Part shown: piece after piece, positions 18,380 to 27,423 of the stretch
How positions within the stretch are numbered: position 1 is the stretch's first letter
How the letters are laid out: each line of letters begins with the position of its first letter
Assembly (NCBI RefSeq): GCF_020860705.1
Contig: NZ_JAJBTT010000001.1
Span: 1 to 64,000, forward strand
Source: Akkermansia sp.
Lineage (GTDB): Bacteria > Verrucomicrobiota > Verrucomicrobiia > Verrucomicrobiales > Akkermansiaceae
Length of the DNA stretch: 64,000 nt
Direction: 5' to 3'
The notes under the pieces: model-generated
The model's database searches: none
Told to the model about the DNA's origin: nothing
Seen by the model: only the letters and a program-made list of their open reading frames with translations
Made by a program: the position numbers and the translations under genes

Positions 18380-19756
18380 TCACTTCGCTCCACGGGCGAA
18401 CAGCACCGCCGGGACGGTTTTCAAAAGCAGCTTGATATCCATCCACAGGGACCAGTGGTCAATATAATTCATATCCAGCTCCACCAGCCGTTCAAACTCC
18501 CGAATGTTGCTGCGGCCGGCAATCTGCCAGTAACCCGTTACGCCGGGCAGCACGCTTAGCCGGCGGCGGTGGGCGTCACTGGTAAAAGCCTCCGTCTCAT
18601 AAACGGGCAGCGGCCTCGGACCTACCAGGCTCATTTCACCTTTCAGCACGTTGATGAGCTGGGGAAGTTCATCTATGCTGAATTTGCGCAGGAAACGCCC
18701 GAAGGCAAAAATGCGGGGGTCATTCTCCAGCTTGAAAATAGGGCCGTCCATGTCATTGCCATACTGGGCCTTCACCTCGTTCAGCCTTTTGTCCGCATCC
18801 TGGTACATGGTGCGGAATTTCCACATGCCGAACTCCCTGCCATACAGGCCGGAACGTTTCTGGCGATAAAAGACGGGCCCAGGGGCAGACAGCTTGATGC
18901 CGACAGCGGCCAACAGCCAGAGGGGGGAAGTCACTGCCAGCAACAGCAGGGAGCCCACCTTATCCAGAATCTTCTTCAACTGCCAGGAGGTGGTATAGGG
19001 AATGGGCGTGGACTTGTACACCAACATCCTGGCCCCTCCCATCACTCCGAAGTAGGTTTTATGCACATGAGGCATGCCCACCACCATGGTAGCGTAAAAG
19101 TCCACTCCCATCCGGCCGCACAATTCCACCAAACATTCGGGCACGGAGGCAGGCACCCCTTCCGGCAGAAACACTACCTTGCTGATGCAGTTTTTGATCA
19201 GCAGTTTCCTGACTCCTTCCGGCTCCACTTCCTCCGGAAGAAGTACGTTCAAGGCCTCCTTGAATTCCAGGTGGTCCTTTTCCAGAAGAATCCGGAATTC
19301 CTTCACGCGGTCCGGCATCCCGACCAGCAGCGTAGGCGCCTGTTCCGTCAGCCTCTTTTCCGCGCGGAACCGGAGGATGCGAAGCCACAGCACAGCCAGG
19401 AACGTCAGCAGGTACGTCAATATCTGAACCACAATGTTCACGGAAAAGGGAACCAAATAGATCCACGTAATACTGCTGATAGCGACAAAGCAGATATACG
19501 CCACCACGAACTTCCTGATGCAGCGGCCCAGCGTCAGGCAGCGGTAGTAAACCCCGAACTGGTCACAACAGAAATACAGCAGCAGGGACATCGTCAAAGG
19601 CGTCAGGACGAGCGTACGGAGGCGCCACGGTTCCGGCTGCAGTCCGTCCCACTTCCAGGAAACAAATCCCACGACAAAAAAGACGACGAATGCCAGAACA
19701 ACAACAATTATTTTATTAATCCCATACGTAGTACGGTCGGCATTTTGAATTAGCAT
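18380..19756 (-). CDS. polyprenyl glycosylphosphotransferase (WbaP/CpsE-type sugar transferase)
   Basis: A 458-residue membrane enzyme that transfers a sugar phosphate to undecaprenyl phosphate and so starts exopolysaccharide or capsule repeat units. The N-terminal half has four or five membrane segments and a soluble Rossmann-like domain (about 150-250). The C-terminal bacterial sugar-transferase domain carries PVFYRQKRSGLYGREF, KFRTMYQDAD, RKFSIDELPQLINVLKGEMS, LVGPRP and PGVTGYWQI. No glycosyltransferase operon adjoins it, although a cluster lies at 54-59 kb. PEP-CTERM systems usually occur with exopolysaccharide production, so a link to the surface proteins here is possible. Confidence 0.9.
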   Translation of the reverse strand: MLIQNADRTTYGINKIIVVVLAFVVFFVVGFVSWKWDGLQPEPWRLRTLVLTPLTMSLLLYFCCDQFGVYYRCLTLGRCIRKFVVAYICFVAISSITWIYLVPFSVNIVVQILTYLLTFLAVLWLRILRFRAEKRLTEQAPTLLVGMPDRVKEFRILLEKDHLEFKEALNVLLPEEVEPEGVRKLLIKNCISKVVFLPEGVPASVPECLVELCGRMGVDFYATMVVGMPHVHKTYFGVMGGARMLVYKSTPIPYTTSWQLKKILDKVGSLLLLAVTSPLWLLAAVGIKLSAPGPVFYRQKRSGLYGREFGMWKFRTMYQDADKRLNEVKAQYGNDMDGPIFKLENDPRIFAFGRFLRKFSIDELPQLINVLKGEMSLVGPRPLPVYETEAFTSDAHRRRLSVLPGVTGYWQIAGRSNIREFERLVELDMNYIDHWSLWMDIKLLLKTVPAVLFARGAK

Positions 19757-20143
19757 TGGCGAGTTAGTTAGTTAGTCAAAGTTAAAGTGCGCTGTCCCGG
19801 ACTTTTTGTCAAGTTGCAAGCATCATGCCCCTCTTCCATGGAAAAAGATATTGGCCCTGCGGCTTTTAAAAACCGTAAAGCCCAAAATGACGGGATACCT
19901 GCTTGCAAGAGAGCGGCTCCCTGTGCATTGGTATACGCGTCAATCGACCGGACTGGTACCGCACCTAGCCGGATCGCCTCCCTATCAGACCATGCATGGA
20001 CCGTTGATCGGGGCACGGGGCATCCTTACTCCTGGCTTTTCTGATGGTAGCGGAACGTCCCGGCGATATGCCGGACGGAACCTACCGCCTATAGCGACAA
20101 ATCCGGTATGACACCAACATAATCACCAACTTAGAACATAAGT
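19757..20143. other. divergent intergenic region, no gene seen
   Basis: About 390 bp between the sugar-transferase gene (minus) and the RRM gene (plus). It must hold both promoters. The open frames here overlap one another, start poorly and show no family features. No clear hairpin or riboswitch-like structure was seen; the leader immediately before the RRM gene is AT-rich. Confidence 0.5.
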
Positions 20144-20809
20144 ATGTCACAGCACAACACACAGGGAAGACAGGGCCAGGGAGCCCGGCGCCGCTATAAC
20201 AAGGGCGGACGCTCCTATGGCAATGACCGCCGGGATTCCAGCGGCTATCGTCCCAAGTATAAAAAAGAAGCACCTGCCAAGCTCTCCTTGTGGCAGCGTT
20301 TCCTGGGCCTCTTCGGTATCCGTCCGGCCAAAAACGACAGGCCTGCCCCCAGGGATAAAGCCGCCGCCAAAACCAACACCCGCGTGGCCCGCAACAGGCA
20401 GGAACGTGTTTCCGCTCCCAAGCAGCCCGTCTCCAACCGCAGGCTTTATGTGGGCAATCTTTCCTATGAAGCTACGGAAAGCGACCTTGAAGACGTATTC
20501 AAAGGCATTGGAGAGGTCAATTCCGTGGAAATCATTTACAACCCCCGCACCCATAAGTCCAAGGGCTACGCCTTTGTGGAAATGAAGAAGATGGAAGACG
20601 CCGTCCGTTCCGTGGACATCCTTCACAACCAGCCCTTCATGGGGCGGAACCTGCTGGTCAGCGGCGCCAACGAACGCCAGGAACAATCCCGGCAGTCCCG
20701 CGAATCCTGCGCACCGCAAGAAGAACAGGTTTCCATGGAAGAAGTAAAGGAAACTTCCACCCCCCTGCTCCAGCCGGAAGCTCCCGCTCCCCAGCCCCAG
20801 GAACAGTAA
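20144..20809 (+). CDS. RNA-binding protein with a single RRM domain
   Basis: A 221-residue protein. Residues 1-95 are basic and low-complexity (Arg, Gly, Lys, Gln), then one RNA-recognition motif spans about 101-180. RNP2 is LYVGNL, RNP1 is SKGYAFVEM, and both keep the expected aromatic residues. The C-terminus (185-221) is acidic and Gln/Pro-rich. Bacterial RRM proteins of this kind bind single-stranded RNA and are often linked to cold shock or post-transcriptional control; the target here is unknown. The basic N-terminal tail is longer than in typical 90-100-residue bacterial RRM proteins. A hairpin terminator follows. Confidence 0.88.
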   Translation: MSQHNTQGRQGQGARRRYNKGGRSYGNDRRDSSGYRPKYKKEAPAKLSLWQRFLGLFGIRPAKNDRPAPRDKAAAKTNTRVARNRQERVSAPKQPVSNRRLYVGNLSYEATESDLEDVFKGIGEVNSVEIIYNPRTHKSKGYAFVEMKKMEDAVRSVDILHNQPFMGRNLLVSGANERQEQSRQSRESCAPQEEQVSMEEVKETSTPLLQPEAPAPQPQEQ

Positions 20810-20826
20810 AAACCATTTGATGATGC

Positions 20827-20857
20827 AGAAGCCGGCCTTTGGAAAAGGCCGGCTTCT
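20827..20857 (+). terminator. strong hairpin after the RRM gene
   Basis: A near-perfect stem, AGAAGCCGGCCTTT with AAAGGCCGGCTTCT, sits 18 bp after the RRM stop. The following sequence is TGCGTTT, a poor T-run, so termination may be partial. Confidence 0.7.
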
Positions 20858-21072
20858 TGCGTTTCGGGGGGAAAGGCGGGGATCCTCCGTTCCCAAAATC
20901 CGGTTTAGCCTCCGCATTCCCTCCACCCCCTCGCACCACCAGACAAAAACGGGACATGCAGGTAAACAAACGCCCGTCTACACCAAGCGGATCGGAGAAG
21001 CTTGAATCAACCCCTGCCCCCTTCCCGCCGGGAGATAGGCAGCAACCGCTGCGGCCACGAAATGACAAGCAA

Positions 21073-21807
21073 TTATGGCAACCCCCACGCTTCACGCAGG
21101 CGCAGGTATTCCCTGGCTGGCAGCAGGATGTAAAGGGGATGCCGGGAGGGGTCCAGCCATGCGATCATGGCTCTCAGATTCTCCTCGCTCATGGCGGTAC
21201 ACCCGGCCGTGGGGGCAGCCCCGTTCCTGCGCCAGATATGGAAAAAGATGGAAGAGCCGGCACCAGGCACGGGCTTTTCCCTGCCAGACACAGCATTATG
21301 CTTGATAAACAGTTTCAGGCTGTGGGCGTAATCATTCAGCTTCATTTGTTGCTTGAACTCCCACGGAGTTGCAGGATCATGCTTCAGCACAAAGTGCTGG
21401 TTGTACAGAGGGGAAGCAGGATCATCCACCCACATGTCCCGCGGAGTGATGCGGCGGTACAGCATGGAACGTTTTTTCTGCGGAACGGGTACGGTGCCAT
21501 ACACGCCACCCAGTTCAAAAATGCCGGCGGGAGAACGCAAATCCCCCTCTTCTTTTTCCGGACCACCCGAAGGCGGGATGCTGACGCCTCTTCCCCACAC
21601 CAGCCCGGACTTTCCCAACCGCGCCGGAAACGGTCCTTTTACCATTACCCAGCCGCGCGGACCTTTCTCCAGAAGGCTTAGCTGCACATGGGAACTGTTC
21701 CAGCCGTCCGCCGAACCCACTACCACCTGGCTGCAATCCGCAGGAAGAGCCGCAGCTGAAAAACAGAACGCCGCCAGCATGCACAAACACAGGTACACCG
21801 CCTTCAT
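21073..21807 (-). CDS. L,D-transpeptidase (YkuD-type catalytic domain)
   Basis: A 244-residue exported protein starting MKAVYLCLCMLAAFCFSAAALP, a signal peptide. The catalytic region includes LRSPAGIFELGGVYG and FFHIWRRNGAAPTAGCTAM, with the histidine and cysteine of the TAGCTA form of the L,D-transpeptidase active site. Family members cross-link peptidoglycan through 3-3 bonds or attach proteins to it; some act as hydrolases. It is intact, in contrast to the relative at 6504-7280 without the cysteine. Upstream ATGs at 21846 and 21819 would only lengthen the leader. It is downstream of, and perhaps cotranscribed with, the gene at 21891-23810. Confidence 0.85.
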   Translation of the reverse strand: MKAVYLCLCMLAAFCFSAAALPADCSQVVVGSADGWNSSHVQLSLLEKGPRGWVMVKGPFPARLGKSGLVWGRGVSIPPSGGPEKEEGDLRSPAGIFELGGVYGTVPVPQKKRSMLYRRITPRDMWVDDPASPLYNQHFVLKHDPATPWEFKQQMKLNDYAHSLKLFIKHNAVSGREKPVPGAGSSIFFHIWRRNGAAPTAGCTAMSEENLRAMIAWLDPSRHPLYILLPAREYLRLREAWGLP

Positions 21808-21890
21808 GGGCGACAGCATACCGGCGCCGTTCCGGAAGAAAAGCAAATACTCCGTCTCCGCAGGCGCACCGGCGGGCGGAGACCTCCTTC

Positions 21891-23810
21891 CTAATTCAAC
21901 GGAAGAACTTCGTTCAGCAGAGACTCGATGCCCTCCTTGGCAAACCGGGAATGCAGGTACAGTTTTTTAGCCTCCATGTACTTGCCCAGGGCGGAACCTA
22001 CTTCTCCCGCGTTTCTGCACTTTTCCGCGTCGTTCAGCAAATTCACCAGGGAGCTTGCCTTGGTCGTCAGGTCCAGATACTGGGCATTCAATTCCTGGTC
22101 ATTGATGAACAGCTCCTGGTCCTTGGAACGCAGCAGCTGCAATTCCTCCCATGCGCCATAAACGTCCTGCATGGCCTCACGCTGGCGGGCCGCGCTCAGA
22201 GCACGTTCAATGACGGCCATCTTGCCCAGATCTTCCATAAACTGTTTCTGAAGCTCCGGATCATCCTTCACCAAAACGGCAAATTCATACTGGTTGTCAA
22301 AAATACGGCGGAAATTCTTGTTCTTGTGGAAACGCTTGAAATCTTCCAGCGCGTGGGATTGCTGCCCCGCAGCCATCATGGCATTCCTCAGCGGAAGAAG
22401 GCGGGGATTCTTGGGCCAGATTTCAATGGCGCTTTTCAGGCATTCCTCCAGCTTGGCGCGGTCTCCCCTGGCGAGGGCTTCCTGGCCCTGGGCAATATAG
22501 GCGTCACTGGCGAACACGGCGGCGCTGATAGCGGATTCAGCACGGCCCGTGCTGAAATCCCTGGAAGTCTTTTTCAGAGCTTCCACCAGGGTAAGCGCTT
22601 CCTCGTAATCCTTGCCGTTCATCAACTCAAACAACTTCTCCACATCCCGCTTGAAAGCGTACAGCTTCTGTTTCTTTTCATACGGGAACGTATTGACGGC
22701 AGGCATGAATTCGCCAATCAGCAGTGCTTCATTCAGCCGTTCCAGAGCGTCCACGTAATGGTGGGAATCCACCAGATTGTTCACGGCCTTCATGTGGCGG
22801 TCGGAATCGCGCGCCAGCTCGCGGGAAAGGTTGTCCAGAATGGCTACGGTGGGAGGGGCGCCCAGCGTTCCGCTGAACATCTTGGCGGCATCGGAATTCT
22901 TATCCAGCCGCAGCTTGGTATCCCCGTCATTGAACAGGCGGCTGTAAATGCCGCACCCTATGGAAACATGATCAAAGCGCCGCTGGGCAAACAGCTGCAC
23001 CAGCGTGGACTGGAATACGATCTTCGCTTCCGTGACCGTCAGCACCTGTTCGCTTTCCAGCTTCAGCTTGCGGGCCTCCATTTCCACCATGCGCTTTTCC
23101 AGATACTTGTAGCGGGGGTTGTTTTTGGCCGGATTATTGTTGGAAGAGCCCTTCTTGGCGCCCTTCTGGTTGGAAGGAGAACCGGAATTGGTGGTCACGC
23201 CGCTTTCCATCAGGCTCAGCTTCTGGGCATTGCTGCGTATTTCCCTTTCCATCGCCTCCAGCATTTTCCCCTTGTTCTTCCCATTGGTCTTGGCCTGCCA
23301 TGCGGTATAAATAGCCTGGCAGAGGGCGTCGGAAACGCCTCCGTCCAGCGGATTGCTGGAGGCGGCGGTCAGCAGGTCCACTACCTGCCGCACCACGTTG
23401 TCCGCCATCAGCCTTTCCTTGCGCATGGAAAGCGTCTCATGGAGCTTTTCAAAAATCTTCTGATACTCCTTCGCATCTTCCGTACTCTCCTCCGGCTGGC
23501 TCAGGTACTTGTTGAAACGCGCCTCAATTTCCCGGAAACTGCCCATATTCAGCGTCGTCCCGTTGATGGTCACGGTGCCGTCCTGGGGATTCAGGAAAGG
23601 AAGTTCATTGCCGTACAGGGATTTGGCATCCCCCTGCCGGGAAGGCTGGTAGGCGTTCGGCAGGGTTGCGGAGGGAGTGGCGGAAGGAGGAGCGGCAGGC
23701 GCGCCGCCGCCCGAAGCAGGCGGATTATACATCATCTGTCCCAATGCAGGAATCGTGCAGGCCAGGGTCAGGAGAAAGCAGCTTTTCATGGGGCGAGGAA
23801 GGTTGTTCAT
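21891..23810 (-). CDS. large exported helical (TPR-like) protein of unknown function
   Basis: A 639-residue protein with a signal peptide (cleavage near ALGQ, residue 25), an Ala/Pro-rich linker, and long amphipathic helices rich in Leu, Ala, Lys and Glu. Parts look like TPR or coiled-coil repeats (for example AYIAQGQEALARGDRAKLEECL and the C-terminal GEVGSALGKYMEAKKLYLHS). A Ser/Asn/Lys-rich linker near 210-235 separates two parts. Its ATG overlaps the stop of 23807-24238 as ATGA, so the two are translationally coupled and probably form an envelope complex. No enzymatic motif is visible and I do not recognise the family. Confidence 0.6.
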   Translation of the reverse strand: MNNLPRPMKSCFLLTLACTIPALGQMMYNPPASGGGAPAAPPSATPSATLPNAYQPSRQGDAKSLYGNELPFLNPQDGTVTINGTTLNMGSFREIEARFNKYLSQPEESTEDAKEYQKIFEKLHETLSMRKERLMADNVVRQVVDLLTAASSNPLDGGVSDALCQAIYTAWQAKTNGKNKGKMLEAMEREIRSNAQKLSLMESGVTTNSGSPSNQKGAKKGSSNNNPAKNNPRYKYLEKRMVEMEARKLKLESEQVLTVTEAKIVFQSTLVQLFAQRRFDHVSIGCGIYSRLFNDGDTKLRLDKNSDAAKMFSGTLGAPPTVAILDNLSRELARDSDRHMKAVNNLVDSHHYVDALERLNEALLIGEFMPAVNTFPYEKKQKLYAFKRDVEKLFELMNGKDYEEALTLVEALKKTSRDFSTGRAESAISAAVFASDAYIAQGQEALARGDRAKLEECLKSAIEIWPKNPRLLPLRNAMMAAGQQSHALEDFKRFHKNKNFRRIFDNQYEFAVLVKDDPELQKQFMEDLGKMAVIERALSAARQREAMQDVYGAWEELQLLRSKDQELFINDQELNAQYLDLTTKASSLVNLLNDAEKCRNAGEVGSALGKYMEAKKLYLHSRFAKEGIESLLNEVLPLN

Positions 23811-24238
23811 TTAGGCTGAATGGATGTGGCTACGCATACGCCGCGCACCTTCGGAGAGATGTCTTCCACCCGGAACCCTATTCTGTATTGCTGGTCACGG
23901 TTGATGTTCAGTCCGTTCCTGGCCTCCGGGGAGACACAGATGGGAATAATGTACTCTCGGCCGGAGGCGTCTTTGTACAAGAAGGAAATCAGTTCGGACT
24001 CACCGCGCGGAAAACGGTCAATCACCGTTCCGTCCAGCGCGTAATTGGTATTGGAAAGCTGGGAGGCGTTCATCGCCAGAATATCCAGGGGAATATCGGA
24101 CCCCGCCAGAGGCTTGTCTTTAGCACGGAACATGACAACCCCCACAATGACAGCCAGCACAAGAACCGCAGCACCGACGATCAACATCGGTGTGGATGAG
24201 GAGGAACTTTTCTTTTTTGCTGCACGTCGTCTTGCCAT
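23807..24238 (-). CDS. single-pass membrane protein coupled to the large exported protein
   Basis: A 143-residue protein: a very basic N-terminus (MARRRAAKKK plus a serine run), one membrane segment (about 18-36) and an extracytoplasmic domain of roughly 100 residues. The topology is type II (N-in). An extension to 24283 is possible, but the ATG at 24238 gives the natural basic start. Its stop overlaps the start of the 639-residue gene, and the ABC transporter gene (24292-26121) precedes it by 53 bp on the same strand, so all three may be one unit. Function unknown. Confidence 0.6.
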   Translation of the reverse strand: MARRRAAKKKSSSSSTPMLIVGAAVLVLAVIVGVVMFRAKDKPLAGSDIPLDILAMNASQLSNTNYALDGTVIDRFPRGESELISFLYKDASGREYIIPICVSPEARNGLNINRDQQYRIGFRVEDISPKVRGVCVATSIQPK

Positions 24239-24291
24239 AACTTTTGATGGAGAAAGTATATAACGAACTCCCTGCAAGTGCACGCATTAAA

Positions 24292-26121
24292 TTACAGCTC
24301 CCAGCGTGAGCGCCTGATGCCCGCGTAGGAAGCCGCAATGCCGCACGCCACATGCACGCCCAGCACAATGTAACAAATCAACGCCGGCGTCAGCTCCGTA
24401 TCCAGCACATTCTTAACGGCGTTGTATACGTCCGCCTTCAGGGCGGAAATACTGCCTGACCAGGCCCAGTACGCGGAAATGAAGGGCCGTATGAATCCTT
24501 CCACCTGTTCCGGAAGGGCCAGCACCGCTCCGGAGAGGGGAAGCTGGAACCCCACCAGGTAAATGCTCAGCAGGGAGGCCTGGTCCGCACTCCGGGCCAG
24601 GGAGGAAATGCCCAGGCACACAAAGGTCATGGCGGCATCCGCCAGAATCAGGAACAACAGATGAGTCAAGCCTCCGCCCCGGTCCCAGAAGAAATCCACA
24701 AAGGCAAACATCCAGACGGATTGCACCAGCACCAGAACACTCAGATAAGCCAGCTTGCTAGCCAGATAGGCGGAGGGCCTCATTCCCGCGTACTTCTCCT
24801 TCTCCATGATGGCCCGTTCCCCGGCCACCTCGCGGGCTGCGTTGTTGGACCCCATCAGGCCCAGAAGAATAACCTCAAACATGATGATGCCGGAGACGGC
24901 GGAACCCGTTTTCATATTCAGCTGCTGGGCCTCCATATCCCTCTGGAGGGTCTGAACGTCCTGGGTAGCGGAAAGGCCCACGATCTGCCCGGTTCCCTTA
25001 TCCGTGAACATGGCTACCAGCACCGGAAACAGCAGCACCATCACCAGCTGAAGAATCAATTGGGAACGGTCGCGGAAGAAAATGCGCCAGCGCCTCCCCA
25101 GCAGGCAAAAGAATTGTGTGAAAAATCCCGGTACTTCCGGAATGTCTTCCTCTTCATCCTTCAGGGAATCATTCTTCCCTTCCGCAGCGGAAGCTTTTAC
25201 GGAACCGTTCCCAATGGCTTCTCCCTTTTCAGTCTCTTCACGTTCCTCTTCCTTCCCGGCCTTCACAGCGCTGCGCACGGCATCCGGATCAGGCAATTCC
25301 CCGGAGAGAATTTTCTGCTCCCTCTCCTTTTCCAGGCGGGAATAATAGGAATCCCGGTACTTGCCCCATGACCTGCACCAGGAAGGGCCCTGACGGTCCT
25401 GAAGCTTGGGATAAATCTCTTCCAGAGAAGAAACGCCGAAGTAATGCAGCATCGTCTTCGGAGAACCATGGTAGGCCACGCATCCCTGGTGCATGACCAG
25501 GATGGAATCATACCTGTCCAGATGGGAAAGACTGTGCGTGACGGAGATGACGATGCGGCCTTCCGAACGAGAGATTTCATGCAGAAGGTCCACAATATCG
25601 TGCTCGGACCTCGGGTCCAGGCCGGACGTCACCTCATCACAAATCAGCAGACGCGGATTGGACACCAGCTCCATGGCCAGGGCCAGGCGCCGCTTCTGGC
25701 CGCCGGAAAGAATCTTCACGTCACGGTCAGCTATTCCCTCCATCCCAGTCACTTCCAGCGCATTGTCAATGCTTTCGTCCAAGTCGTCCACGGAATCGAA
25801 GCGACAGCGGAGCCTGGCGGCGCTCTCTACATTCTCATCCACGCTTAACTGGTCATAGGCAATGCTGAACTGGGGAACAAACCCGATTTCCGTCGGCTCA
25901 AAATCTTCTTCCGCCAGATCATGGCCGTTCCAGAAAAAACGTCCGTCCGTTTCAGCAATCATACCCGCAATCGCCTTTAACAAGGTAGTCTTTCCGCACC
26001 CGGAAGGTCCTACAATAGCCATAAAATGCCCTCTGGGCACATTAAAACTAACATTGTCCAATAATTTCAAAGGACCATCCGGTGTTTCTATCTCATACGT
26101 AATGCCGTCCGCCTGCAACAT
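24292..26121 (-). CDS. ABCG-type transporter with fused ATPase and membrane domains
   Basis: A 609-residue half-transporter. The N-terminal ATPase (about 1-230) has Walker A GPSGCGKTT, signature LSGGQKRRLALAMEL and Walker B LLICDEVTSGLDP, with the H-loop in VTHSLSHLD. A charged linker (about 270-330) leads to a C-terminal ABC-2 membrane domain with six segments. ATPase before membrane domain is the ABCG/White order, common in Bacteroidetes and verrucomicrobia. LSGGQKRR is closer to the lipid and drug exporters than to importers. The substrate is unknown; the two downstream envelope genes could be its partners. Confidence 0.88.
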   Translation of the reverse strand: MLQADGITYEIETPDGPLKLLDNVSFNVPRGHFMAIVGPSGCGKTTLLKAIAGMIAETDGRFFWNGHDLAEEDFEPTEIGFVPQFSIAYDQLSVDENVESAARLRCRFDSVDDLDESIDNALEVTGMEGIADRDVKILSGGQKRRLALAMELVSNPRLLICDEVTSGLDPRSEHDIVDLLHEISRSEGRIVISVTHSLSHLDRYDSILVMHQGCVAYHGSPKTMLHYFGVSSLEEIYPKLQDRQGPSWCRSWGKYRDSYYSRLEKEREQKILSGELPDPDAVRSAVKAGKEEEREETEKGEAIGNGSVKASAAEGKNDSLKDEEEDIPEVPGFFTQFFCLLGRRWRIFFRDRSQLILQLVMVLLFPVLVAMFTDKGTGQIVGLSATQDVQTLQRDMEAQQLNMKTGSAVSGIIMFEVILLGLMGSNNAAREVAGERAIMEKEKYAGMRPSAYLASKLAYLSVLVLVQSVWMFAFVDFFWDRGGGLTHLLFLILADAAMTFVCLGISSLARSADQASLLSIYLVGFQLPLSGAVLALPEQVEGFIRPFISAYWAWSGSISALKADVYNAVKNVLDTELTPALICYIVLGVHVACGIAASYAGIRRSRWEL

Positions 26122-26452
26122 GGTTCTTTTATTCTAACGTATCAACTTCCGCATTATCAAGGAAAATCAGGCATCAGGATTTTATCTTGGCATCAACAGG
26201 AAACAGGCCATTCAAAAACTTCCTTTATAAGGCATTTCTCTTATCCTGCCAAGAAAGAACCCTTACTATTTCTCTTGCCGGGAAAGAACCGTTCACCCAT
26301 CAACCATGCAGGATTACATCGTCACTCAAACGGTGAATCACTATCCTCTGCACAGGCATATCCGAGCGGCCGCGCGGCCCCGGAACGCCCGGAATAACGA
26401 CATCCTGCTTTTTTTCATAGATTCCTCCCTTCCCCGGAACCATGATAGAAAC

Positions 26453-26905
26453 ATGATCCAGCAAGCGTCCCAGGAAGATTTTCCGGCAATTCTGAGTCTT
26501 CAATTTCTCGCCTTCGGAGAAGTGGCAAGGCGGCTGGGATTCACAACCCTCCCGCCCCTGGAACAAACCCTGGAAGATTTACAGGAAGAAGCCCGGCACA
26601 GCGTATTCCTCAAATATACGGAAAACGGCCGTATCATCGGGTCCGTCCGGGGCTGCCTGGATACTTCGCAAGTCTGCCATGTCGGCAAGCTCATCGTAGC
26701 TCCGGATTGCCGGAACAGGGGAATCGGCCGACAACTCATGCTTGCTCTGGAAGAGCGCTTCCGGGAAAAAGCCGCCGGATACCTCCTGTTCACTTCCGCA
26801 GACACCCCGGAAACTCTGTATCTATACCGCAAGCTGGGCTATACGGAACTAGGCCGGAAGGAAGCAGGCGGCATGACCACGGTGTTTCTGGAAAAGAAGG
26901 TTTAG
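26453..26905 (+). CDS. GNAT-family N-acetyltransferase
   Basis: A 150-residue acetyltransferase starting MIQQASQEDFPAIL. The acetyl-CoA loop is VGKLIVAPDCRNRGIGRQLM, with the R/Q-x-x-G-x-G/A pattern as RNRGIG. The C-terminal ETLYLYRKLGYTELGR is typical of GNATs that act on small molecules or amino groups. The frame extends 5' to 26306, but the first 49 residues look non-coding and the ATG at 26453 starts the domain. The substrate cannot be inferred. Confidence 0.85.
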   Translation: MIQQASQEDFPAILSLQFLAFGEVARRLGFTTLPPLEQTLEDLQEEARHSVFLKYTENGRIIGSVRGCLDTSQVCHVGKLIVAPDCRNRGIGRQLMLALEERFREKAAGYLLFTSADTPETLYLYRKLGYTELGRKEAGGMTTVFLEKKV

Positions 26906-26927
26906 CTTCTATCCCCTGCGACCGACT

Positions 26928-27170
26928 TCATTTCATCATCTTCCATACCACCAGCCGGGTAATGCAGCCTGCCAGAAGAAGACCTGCCGCAATCAGGAAA
27001 GGCGACCAGCCCAACATTCCTGCGGCCAGTAGAAACACCACCGCACACATCAGCAAAAAAGCATTGATGAACCGCATCAAGGTCCATTCTTCCGGGTAGA
27101 GGGAAGAAAAGCAGAAGGCATCCCACAGCCTGCCCAGGATAAAATCCTCAATGATATCCCATATACTCAT
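26928..27170 (-). CDS. small two-segment membrane protein
   Basis: An 80-residue protein starting MSIWDIIEDFILGRLWDAF, with two hydrophobic segments (about 35-52 and 54-72) and a basic C-terminal end (VVWKMMK). It lies tail-to-tail with the GNAT gene, 22 bp apart. The composition supports a real small membrane protein; I do not recognise the family. A longer frame to 27191 adds seven residues. Confidence 0.55.
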   Translation of the reverse strand: MSIWDIIEDFILGRLWDAFCFSSLYPEEWTLMRFINAFLLMCAVVFLLAAGMLGWSPFLIAAGLLLAGCITRLVVWKMMK

Positions 27171-27423
27171 TAACTCTTTTGTTTGCAGCAAATAAAAGGG
27201 TTTCTATTCCCGGGGGCAAGAAAAAATTACCTGAGAGGAGAAAATGAATGCCCCACCTCTTTTACAGGCATTGGATTGGCCCTGCCGGACAGAATGTTCT
27301 GAATGAAGCCGGGAAGGAGAAAAAGGAATTCGAAAGATGGATGAATCACCCTCCCCCTGTTCCTCTCCTCCTCATCACAGGCACCCTGTGGATTCTGCGT
27401 GCCCCAAACTCTCTCAGCCATGT

